A stretch of DNA of 12,742 nt from Bacteroidota bacterium (GTDB lineage: Bacteria; Bacteroidota; Bacteroidia; Bacteroidales; UBA932), in the NCBI GenBank assembly GCA_017860395.1, contig JAGDMC010000100.1, positions 1 to 12,742 on the forward strand, in the 5' to 3' direction. Below are positions 7,122 to 12,742 of the stretch, piece by piece. The notes under the pieces are model-generated. The model worked only from the letters and a program-made list of their open reading frames with translations. It ran no database searches and was not told the origin of the DNA. Both the position numbers and the translations under genes were made by a program. The stretch's first letter is position 1, and every line of letters starts with the position of its first letter.

Positions 7122-8588
7122 ATGATTGACATAAAGGCAAAAAAACACGACAGATTTACTGTAGAATTTAAACTTGGATATAATATAAATCAAAATATTG
7201 TTCAGAGCGATTTTATTGTAAATACCTGGATTTTTGTACCACACAGTCTGGATGTGAATCCGTCAACCTACTCAAAGGAAAGGTTCTACAGAGACATCCT
7301 TTCTCACATAAGGCTTATTACTCCCATTTTTCTTCTTAACGAGATAGTTGAGGGAGATGCTGTGCCGCTTGCGTATCTGGAAAACAGCTTTAAAAAAATG
7401 GTAGCAGAACCAAACAGACACAATAGCTGGGAGTACGAATACCACATTAAAATGTTTGCCTCAATATTCAAAAGCTCTCTCAGAAATCAAATATACTACA
7501 TAGTAAAACCATTGGTTGAAGAGGAAAGGAACCATCTTGTAAAAAAAATAATACTTGATGTAAAACTTATTCTTGAGAGGTATCGGAATCTTACCAAGAT
7601 TCTTAATGTGCCTACAGTCACAAATGAACTATTCAGCTACTATCAGTTTGGAGATGAGTTCATGAGCAATATAATGCAAAGACAATTGTTCCGGCTTTTA
7701 AATACACTCAGAGACATGTTCCCGGAATTATACAACATTTACAAACATGAAATCGTCTCTCTGCTGGATAATGAGATTATATACCGAAAAAGCAAAGGCT
7801 ATCCAGTTGTGGATAAGGAAAGTACAAACAAAAACAGGAATCTCATTTTTAGGGCAGGTGCTCTAAAGAAATATATTGAAAGCGAGCTTTTTCTGAATGC
7901 AAACAAAAAAAGGGACGGAGTATTGATAGAGCAGATATATTTTAGCCTGGCAGCAGGTGTTTCAATGGTTTTTGCAACTGCAATCGCATTTTCCTTTCAG
8001 CGGGAATACGGCAATTTTACAATACCTCTTTTTGTTGCACTTGTAGTAAGCTATATGCTTAAAGACCGGATTAAGGACCTGCTGAGGTATTATTATGCCC
8101 ATAAAAGAAAAAACAAATATTTCGACAATAAAACGATAATAGGAATTAATGAAAAGGTAATTGGAATGAGCCGGGAAGGGTTCGATTTCATAAATGAGTC
8201 TAATGTTCCAAAAGAGGTTATCACCCTCCGGGATCGAACAACTTTGCTTGAGGCGGAAAACCGTAATTCCGAAGAGAAAATTATTCTTTTCAGGAAAAAT
8301 GTCCAGATTAGCAGGGACGAACTTAATGCGAACTCCGAGTATCCGGTAAGCGGTGTAAATGACATTCTGAGGTTCAACCTCTCCTCTTTTCTTCACAAGA
8401 TGGATGACCCTACTACTCCTCTTTATGTCACTTCCGATAATGGCGAGGATTATGAAGAAATTCAGGGCATTAAGATATATTATCTTAACTTTCTGATGCA
8501 GCTTAAGTCTTCGGACTCCGAAGAGTTCAAACGATATCGTATTGTCTTCAACAGGAGCGGTATAAAAGAAATCGAGGAGCTTAAGTAG
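7122..8588 (+). CDS. Conserved-looking membrane protein of unknown function, two transmembrane helices
   Basis: 488 residues, no signal peptide, and I cannot assign a named family. A long charged N-terminal region (about 1-270) contains mostly helical stretches rich in Tyr, Arg and Glu. Two hydrophobic segments follow: about 272-292 (IYFSLAAGVSMVFATAIAF) and about 299-313 (FTIPLFVALVVSYML). They are joined by a short loop, so both ends probably lie in the cytoplasm. Right after comes a basic Tyr-rich stretch (KDRIKDLLRYYYAHKRKNKYF, about 314-334), then a mixed soluble C-terminus ending in a charged tail. No catalytic motif is evident. It is a single-gene transcription unit, divergent from the receiver/ugd cluster and convergent with the cysteine desulfurase gene. 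Its stop codon lies inside the terminator hairpin. Confidence 0.85.
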   Translation: MIDIKAKKHDRFTVEFKLGYNINQNIVQSDFIVNTWIFVPHSLDVNPSTYSKERFYRDILSHIRLITPIFLLNEIVEGDAVPLAYLENSFKKMVAEPNRHNSWEYEYHIKMFASIFKSSLRNQIYYIVKPLVEEERNHLVKKIILDVKLILERYRNLTKILNVPTVTNELFSYYQFGDEFMSNIMQRQLFRLLNTLRDMFPELYNIYKHEIVSLLDNEIIYRKSKGYPVVDKESTNKNRNLIFRAGALKKYIESELFLNANKKRDGVLIEQIYFSLAAGVSMVFATAIAFSFQREYGNFTIPLFVALVVSYMLKDRIKDLLRYYYAHKRKNKYFDNKTIIGINEKVIGMSREGFDFINESNVPKEVITLRDRTTLLEAENRNSEEKIILFRKNVQISRDELNANSEYPVSGVNDILRFNLSSFLHKMDDPTTPLYVTSDNGEDYEEIQGIKIYYLNFLMQLKSSDSEEFKRYRIVFNRSGIKEIEELK

Positions 8589-8606
8589 CTCCTCGATTTC
8601 TTTTTT
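8564..8606. terminator. Strong bidirectional intrinsic terminator overlapping both gene ends
   Basis: A perfect stem of at least 15 bp (8566-8580 with 8588-8602), extendable to 17 by A-T pairs, with a 7-nt loop TTAAGTA. It is flanked by AAAA on the left and TTTTTT on the right. It can therefore terminate the plus-strand membrane protein gene, whose TAG is at 8586-8588. It can also terminate the minus-strand dsrC-dsrM-dsrK-desulfurase operon, whose last stop codon is at 8605-8607. The left arm encodes the last residues of the plus-strand protein (EIEELK). Confidence 0.88.
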
Positions 8607-9768
8607 AATTCTTTATGGATGCAATCTCTTTTATTGCCTCTATTGCGGTATCTACATCCGCCTCGGTAGTGAATGCTCCGATGCTCATTCTTACAGTTCC
8701 GTGCATGTCAAAGGTTCCGATATGTTCGTGAACCAGAGGAGCACACTGCAGACCTGTTCTCACGGCTATATTGTAGTCTACATCGAGCATTGTTCCAACA
8801 TCGCCTGCCTGAAAGCCATTGATGTTAAAAGACAATACCGGGTTTTTATTTTCAATGCTGTTTGCGCAGTATGTTGTTACTCCGTCAGTGTTCTGAACTG
8901 CCTTTCTGAGCTTATCCCACAGTGCAATTTCGCGATTGTGTATATTCATTACTCCCTGCTGCGTAATCCATTTTACGCCTGCATAAAGCCCTCCAACACC
9001 CAATAGGTTGAGCGTTCCGTATTCGAGCCTGTATGGATATTCCTCAAGGTGCCCCCGGAATGCCGAACGAACCCCTGTTCCCCCTGCTCTTGTAAGTTTA
9101 ATATTTACTCCTTCCCTTACATATGAGCCGCCGATACCTGTTGGACCCATAAGGCACTTATGTCCTGTAAAGCAATAAACATCAACATTGCAGGCCTGCA
9201 TGTCAAAATCTACCGAACCGGCTCCCTGACTCCCGTCAACAACGAAAGTAACACCTTTGTCCTTACATATCTTTCCTATCTGGGCAAGCGGCTGGATTGT
9301 ACCCAGCACATTTGAGCAATGAGTAACTATCACAAATGTCGTGTTTGGCCGGATTGCTTTTTTAATATCGTCCGGATTAACATATCCGTTCTCGTCAAAC
9401 GGAACATAAGTAACATCAATAGTCCCCTGTTGCTGGTGGAAGTAAAGCGGCCGTAAAACAGAGTTATGCTCAAGTAATGTTGTAACGACATGTCCTCCCT
9501 TTTCTACCAGTCCGTTAATGATAAGGTTGAGAGAATCTGTTGCATTATAGCTGAATGTCAACCTATTGTGATCTGTACCGCCATTAAACAGCTTGGTAAG
9601 CATCTTTCTGGTATTATTCACAACCTCTTCCGTTTCCAGAGCGGCATCGAATCCGGAACGGCCCGGGCTCACTCCCTTTGTGCGATAAAAGGTGTTCATA
9701 AAATCATACACTTCGTCCGGCTTTGGAAAACTTGTAGCCGAGTTGTCGAGATAGATAAGTTTGCTCAT
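8605..9768 (-). CDS. Cysteine desulfurase family PLP enzyme (class V aminotransferase fold)
   Basis: 387 residues, full length. It begins with the family signature YLDNSATSFPKP. H101 (LEHNS) would stack on the cofactor, D178 (VDGSQGAG) binds the pyridine nitrogen, and K204 in FTGHKCLMGPTG is the Schiff-base lysine. The candidate persulfide cysteine is C342 in RTGLQCAPLVHEHIGT, a short-loop arrangement seen in the EF2568-like branch of the SufS/CsdA superfamily (TIGR01977 type). The expected reaction is L-cysteine to L-alanine with sulfur held as an enzyme persulfide. It is the last gene of the dsrC-dsrM-dsrK operon, 23 bp downstream of dsrK, so it may load sulfur onto DsrC; that link is inferred from position. 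Selenocysteine lyase activity cannot be excluded. Confidence 0.92.
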   Translation of the reverse strand: MSKLIYLDNSATSFPKPDEVYDFMNTFYRTKGVSPGRSGFDAALETEEVVNNTRKMLTKLFNGGTDHNRLTFSYNATDSLNLIINGLVEKGGHVVTTLLEHNSVLRPLYFHQQQGTIDVTYVPFDENGYVNPDDIKKAIRPNTTFVIVTHCSNVLGTIQPLAQIGKICKDKGVTFVVDGSQGAGSVDFDMQACNVDVYCFTGHKCLMGPTGIGGSYVREGVNIKLTRAGGTGVRSAFRGHLEEYPYRLEYGTLNLLGVGGLYAGVKWITQQGVMNIHNREIALWDKLRKAVQNTDGVTTYCANSIENKNPVLSFNINGFQAGDVGTMLDVDYNIAVRTGLQCAPLVHEHIGTFDMHGTVRMSIGAFTTEADVDTAIEAIKEIASIKN

Positions 9769-9791
9769 AGTTTAGATTATTATGTTTTATT

Positions 9792-11090
9792 TTACTTTTC
9801 AATAACAAGTGCATCAGCTACTAACTCCGCAATAGTCTTGATCTTAATTCCGAGTTTGTATGTGTGATTCAACTGCGAAAGCTGATCCACGCAATTATGA
9901 CATGGCGTGATAACAACTTTGGCTCCTGTAGCTCTGATCTGATTTGCCTTAATCTCCCCAATCTTAAGCCTTCTGTCGTTATACTCGCTCATGGCGAGCA
10001 TTCCGCCGCCGCCGCCGCAACAATAATTTTCGTTTCCGTGCGGGTTCATCTCTGTAAAATTATCTGCAGCACTTTTAACAACAAACCTTATCTCTTCGAG
10101 AAGGCCTCCGTTTCTTACAAGATTACAGGGGTCATGAATAGTAACAAGCTCTTTATTAAGAGTCTTATCCAGTTTGATTCTTCCCTGACGAATATAATCA
10201 GCAATGAGTTCAACTGCTGTTGTCATGTCAAAATCGTAACTCTTTTGGAGGTAGTTTGGACCTTCCCAGCGATTTGCCCGTGTTCCGTGCCCGCACTCTC
10301 CTAAAACAAGAACATTCCCTCTCAGTTTGTGGATTTCGTCATACAGATTCCGTGCAATTACAGTTGCCTGCTCTTTGTTACCGTTAAAGAACCCATAATT
10401 TGTCACATCGTAGAACCGGGATGAGATCGTCCAGTTTTCGCCCGCGGCATAAAATATCTTTGCAATAGCCGATATTGAAAGCGGAAAAAATTTCGGCTCT
10501 CTTGGATTGAGGGTATAAAAAACATTTTTATGCGGCTCATCCAGTGGAATTCTGGCATTGTTATCTCCCATCTCGTCTATCAGCTCTTCTTCCATCCACT
10601 TTATTGTATCAACAAATTCCTCTGTGGGAATTGCCATATTATTTCCGGTCCTGAGGGCCGAATCGACTGTTGCCTGCAGGGAAGCCGGTACCATATCCAT
10701 AGCAGACAGCATCTCTCTTCCCTTTCTTACAATATAGGCAATATCAACTCCTATAGAACAGTGCTTTACACATCTTCCGCACATTGTACATGACCCGAAG
10801 AGTAAATCCACCATCTCCTCTGCCATGCTGTCGTCAAGGTCCTTTGCGTTAACAAGGGCTGGCGCGATTTTCCCCATGGAGGTACAGTATCTCCTGTAGA
10901 CAGAACTTACAAGATCTACCTTTTTTGCAGGGATAAATTTTGACTGTTTATGTGCAATATAAAACATACAACTTCCGGCGCATAATCCGCATCTTACACA
11001 CGCATTAAGATGCGTAAGAAGCTTACTGTCCGAACCGCTTTTAAGCAATTCCAATGCCTTGTCTCTTTTAACTTTATCTATCTTTTGCAT
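9792..11090 (-). CDS. dsrK: DsrK/HdrD-like iron-sulfur oxidoreductase subunit
   Basis: 432 residues from the ATG at 11090, which lies 1 bp after the dsrM-like stop. An upstream in-frame ATG at 11156 would overlap dsrM by 65 bp and is less likely. Two [4Fe-4S] ferredoxin motifs of the form CxxCxxCxxxC are visible: C31, C34, C37, C41 and C101, C104, C107, C111. The second lacks the usual following proline. The C-terminal half is heterodisulfide-reductase-like. It has a degenerate first CCG module with GECGHGTR (C266), then a full cysteine-rich CCG set: C322, C357-C358 in YCCGGGGG, and C397-x2-C400. That set would bind the noncubane cluster that handles disulfides. DsrK works at the cytoplasmic membrane face, passing electrons from the quinone pool through DsrM to a DsrC disulfide or trisulfide, or the reverse. 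Neighbours support this assignment. Confidence 0.88.
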   Translation of the reverse strand: MQKIDKVKRDKALELLKSGSDSKLLTHLNACVRCGLCAGSCMFYIAHKQSKFIPAKKVDLVSSVYRRYCTSMGKIAPALVNAKDLDDSMAEEMVDLLFGSCTMCGRCVKHCSIGVDIAYIVRKGREMLSAMDMVPASLQATVDSALRTGNNMAIPTEEFVDTIKWMEEELIDEMGDNNARIPLDEPHKNVFYTLNPREPKFFPLSISAIAKIFYAAGENWTISSRFYDVTNYGFFNGNKEQATVIARNLYDEIHKLRGNVLVLGECGHGTRANRWEGPNYLQKSYDFDMTTAVELIADYIRQGRIKLDKTLNKELVTIHDPCNLVRNGGLLEEIRFVVKSAADNFTEMNPHGNENYCCGGGGGMLAMSEYNDRRLKIGEIKANQIRATGAKVVITPCHNCVDQLSQLNHTYKLGIKIKTIAELVADALVIEK

Positions 11091-11091
11091 G

Positions 11092-11715
11092 TTATTCCGA
11101 TTTTTGAGGCCAGGTTCCCCTCCATCCATAGAAAAATCCAAGATGATATCTGGCAAAAAAGAAGAAGAGAAGATGTTTTGTTTTTCCCAGTGGCAACCAT
11201 ATAAAAAACAGAGCTACGGATAAATAATATAATATTTCTGCTCCGGGAACCAAAAGATAAATAGCAGTGAATAACTGAACCAGGCTTGTGACTACGTTGG
11301 AAATATAGTCATCCAATCCGGACAGTGATTTTAAATCCTTGTTGATAATTCTTTTTATTAAAATCGCGAAACCTGCAAAGAATGAGATAAAAAGAAGAAC
11401 CGAAAAGATGGTTCTCAACGGATTATTCAATGACGGGAAACCTGCTAAAAGAACAAAAAACAAAACCAAAGACAAAAAAGTGCCTAAATGATATATAATA
11501 CCTCCGGCGTATGTGGGCATATGGAGGTATGCAGATTCTTTTGCCCCGGGTGCCATAGCCTTTGTAAAAGAGTAAACGACTCCTTTTGTAACACTCCCGG
11601 AACTGACAGACAAATCATCGGGCCTGCCGGGAATTACAAGTCTCGCAAACTGATATGAGAAAAGCGCGACTGAGAAAATAAGAGAAGTAATAGCAATCCA
11701 GTGATACCAACACAT
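11092..11715 (-). CDS. dsrM: DsrM/HdrE/NarI-like cytochrome b membrane subunit
   Basis: 207 residues with about five hydrophobic helices: roughly 5-27, 73-93, 101-121, 138-157 and 160-178. The C-terminal signature FFFFARYHLGFFYGWRG matches the nitrate-reductase gamma/HdrE/DsrM cytochrome family. Four histidines are placed as heme b ligands would be: H65 and H76 before or in helix 2, and H181 and H191 around the end of helix 5. Ligation itself is inferred. It is clearly shorter than typical DsrM (about 300 or more residues), closer to archaeal HdrE in size. It would exchange electrons between menaquinone and the DsrK-like partner encoded 1 bp downstream. dsrC lies 10 bp upstream. A compact HdrE-type subunit is the closest alternative name. 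Confidence 0.82.
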   Translation of the reverse strand: MCWYHWIAITSLIFSVALFSYQFARLVIPGRPDDLSVSSGSVTKGVVYSFTKAMAPGAKESAYLHMPTYAGGIIYHLGTFLSLVLFFVLLAGFPSLNNPLRTIFSVLLFISFFAGFAILIKRIINKDLKSLSGLDDYISNVVTSLVQLFTAIYLLVPGAEILYYLSVALFFIWLPLGKTKHLLFFFFARYHLGFFYGWRGTWPQKSE

Positions 11716-11725
11716 ATCTTAATGT

Positions 11726-12043
11726 TTAAACGCATCCGTCCGGTTTAGGCAAGCCGGCTACTCTGCAAGCTCCTCTTGCCGGTCCCAAAGGGAAAAGTTC
11801 GTATATCTCACGAAGTTTAAGTCCTGTTTCCTGGCAAATGAAACGTATCATTGGGGCATTCCCTTTTTCCTCAAAATTATTTCTTATTATCCGCACAATT
11901 GCCCAGTGTTTTTCGGTCAATTCATCAATTCCGTCCAACTTAGCAAACATAGTTGCCACTTCATCGTTCCAAACCGATGGGTCTGTTAAAAAACCGTCTC
12001 CGTCTACTTCAAATACCTTCCCTCCAACTTTGAGTGTTGCCAT
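11726..12043 (-). CDS. dsrC: DsrC/TusE-family sulfur carrier with both C-terminal cysteines
   Basis: 105 residues from the ATG at 12043 (MATLKVGGKVFEVDGDGFL). This matches the usual DsrC start better than the in-frame ATG at 12073, which would add ten residues rich in Lys and Phe. The C-terminal arm, GPARGACRVAGLPKPDGCV, carries C93 and the penultimate C104 eleven residues apart. That is the diagnostic pair of true DsrC, whereas TusE keeps only the last cysteine. In sulfite reducers and sulfur oxidisers DsrC carries sulfur as a persulfide or trisulfide between these cysteines and is a substrate of DsrMK. Here it heads an operon with DsrM-like and DsrK-like genes and a cysteine desulfurase, while no dsrAB is in view. 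It lies divergently next to fhs. Confidence 0.93.
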   Translation of the reverse strand: MATLKVGGKVFEVDGDGFLTDPSVWNDEVATMFAKLDGIDELTEKHWAIVRIIRNNFEEKGNAPMIRFICQETGLKLREIYELFPLGPARGACRVAGLPKPDGCV

Positions 12044-12060
12044 AAAAAAAAATTTTTTTT
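12044..12060. repeat. A9T8 homopolymer tract directly before dsrC
   Basis: Nine A followed by eight T on the plus strand, abutting the dsrC start codon (12041-12043). On the coding strand it is eight A then nine T immediately before ATG, an AT-rich self-complementary leader typical of the region before Bacteroidota starts. Such runs are prone to length change by slippage and may alter leader structure. Confidence 0.7.
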
Positions 12061-12072
12061 GATTAAAGTTCA

Positions 12073-12104
12073 CGAAGGTAAAAAAATATTGATTTGAAAG
12101 GAAA
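12073..12104 (-). promoter_or_regulatory. Possible dsrC operon promoter (weak match)
   Basis: On the minus strand, TTTC (12104-12101), a 20-bp spacer and TACCTTCG (12080-12073) resemble the Bacteroidota TTTG / TAnnTTTG pair with one mismatch in each element. It would place the transcript start near 12066, about 20 nt before the dsrC ATG. It overlaps the fhs promoter on the other strand. It is a candidate only; the position is right, but the motif is not strong. Confidence 0.35.
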
Positions 12105-12123
12105 CTTTAACAATTTATATTTG
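12093..12123 (+). promoter_or_regulatory. Bacteroidota-type promoter of fhs
   Basis: TTTG (12093-12096), a 19-bp spacer and TATATTTG (12116-12123) match the -33 TTTG and -7 TAnnTTTG consensus of the Bacteroidota primary sigma factor exactly, with the usual spacing. The transcript would start near 12129 and give a leader of about 38 nt, with no Shine-Dalgarno sequence before the fhs ATG at 12167. Confidence 0.75.
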
Positions 12124-12166
12124 TTGTAAAATAAATAAACAGGTTTTATAACAAATAATTACAATT

Positions 12167-12742
12167 ATGACAGATCAGGAGATTGCCCACAAAGTAAAGC
12201 TACAACCCATTGGAGATATTGCAGTAAAGATTGGAATTGACCCGGATGACCTCGAACTATATGGTAAGTATAAAGCAAAACTGCCTTTGAAATATATAGA
12301 CAGAAACAAATTTGGGAAACTGATTCTTGTATCGGCAATATCACCTACTCCTGCCGGAGAGGGCAAAACCACTGTTTCGATAGGCCTTTCTCAGGCTTTG
12401 AACAGAATTGGAAGGAAGTCTATTGTCGTGCTTCGCGAGCCCTCCCTGGGGCCTGTTTTTGGCATGAAAGGCGGTGCTACAGGTGGCGGATACTCGCAGG
12501 TATTGCCAATGGAAGACATAAATCTTCATTTCACGGGAGACTTTGGAGCAATTGAAAAAGCCCACAATCTTCTTTCCGCTCTGATAGACAATAATATTCA
12601 AAGCAAAAACTTTAATCTCAATCTGGACCCGAGAACAATTTCCTGGAAGCGGGTTATGGACATGAACGACCGCTCTCTTCGCTCAATCGTTGTCGGGCTC
12701 GGAGGGACTGCAAATGGAATCCCGCGCGAAACAGGCTTTGAC
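12167..12742 (+). CDS. fhs: Formate-tetrahydrofolate ligase, 5' part (3' truncated by window end)
   Basis: 192 codons are visible; the frame remains open at the window end, against about 555 residues for the full enzyme. The start is [19 protein letters not shown]. Family segments follow in order: the phosphate-binding loop TPAGEGKTT (61-69), [39 protein letters not shown], and a stretch ending [13 protein letters not shown]. The enzyme uses ATP to join formate to tetrahydrofolate, giving 10-formyl-THF for purine and one-carbon metabolism; in acetogens it is also part of the Wood-Ljungdahl pathway. It is divergent from dsrC, with a strong promoter in the 123-bp gap. No functional link to dsrC is evident beyond adjacency. 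Confidence 0.95.
   Translation, partial: MTDQEIAHKVKLQPIGDIAVKIGIDPDDLELYGKYKAKLPLKYIDRNKFGKLILVSAISPTPAGEGKTTVSIGLSQALNRIGRKSIVVLREPSLGPVFGMKGGATGGGYSQVLPMEDINLHFTGDFGAIEKAHNLLSALIDNNIQSKNFNLNLDPRTISWKRVMDMNDRSLRSIVVGLGGTANGIPRETGFD

Noticed and set aside
7962..8396. Long antisense open frame (144 codons) inside the unknown membrane protein
   Set aside because: Composition is that of a shadow frame, with no domain or promoter; the plus-strand frame is coherent over 488 codons.
9864..10304. 146-codon plus-strand frame opposite dsrK
   Set aside because: Antisense to conserved cysteine motifs of dsrK; its Cys/Ser-rich translation is a reflection of the real gene.
11091..11156. Longer dsrK start at 11156
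   Set aside because: It would overlap dsrM by 65 bp and add 22 residues without family resemblance; the ATG at 11090 sits 1 bp after the dsrM stop.
12044..12073. Longer dsrC start at 12073
   Set aside because: The added residues are translated from the A/T tract, and the DsrC family normally starts at the MATL-type methionine encoded at 12043.

Overview
The window looks like a chromosomal piece of a Bacteroidota genome, probably Bacteroidales-like. The supporting signs are AT-rich leaders without Shine-Dalgarno sequences, one textbook Bacteroidota promoter (TTTG, 19 bp, TAnnTTTG) before fhs, and the gene content. No RNA genes, IS elements, phage genes or CRISPR arrays were found. Coding density is very high, and no gene-free stretch reaches 300 bases.

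Region 1 (1-1539, plus strand) is the 3' part of a large envelope protein. It has beta-barrel-like strands, an SdrD/usher-like repeat and two C-terminal SPOR domains. It ends 1 bp from the convergent cluster that follows.

Region 2 (1541-6951, minus strand) is a tightly packed cluster transcribed right to left: a receiver protein, UDP-glucose 6-dehydrogenase, UDP-glucuronate decarboxylase, a receiver-histidine kinase, an Hpt protein and an NtrC-type sigma-54 activator. Ugd and Uxs convert UDP-glucose to UDP-glucuronate to UDP-xylose for surface glycan. The signalling genes look like a phosphorelay feeding the sigma-54 activator. Two signalling genes appear damaged. The kinase has lost its N-box with a frameshift, and the first receiver has no usable start for its conserved N-terminus.

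Region 3 (7122-8588, plus strand) is a two-helix membrane protein of unknown function. It ends in a strong hairpin shared with the next, convergent operon.

Region 4 (8605-12043, minus strand) is a four-gene operon: dsrC, a DsrM/NarI-like cytochrome b membrane subunit, a DsrK/HdrD-like iron-sulfur subunit and a class V cysteine desulfurase. It looks like a sulfur-carrier and thiol/disulfide (or trisulfide) electron-transfer module without DsrAB in view. This is the most interesting system in the window.

Region 5 (12167 to the end, plus strand) is the 5' part of fhs (formate-tetrahydrofolate ligase). It is divergent from dsrC across a 123-bp promoter region.
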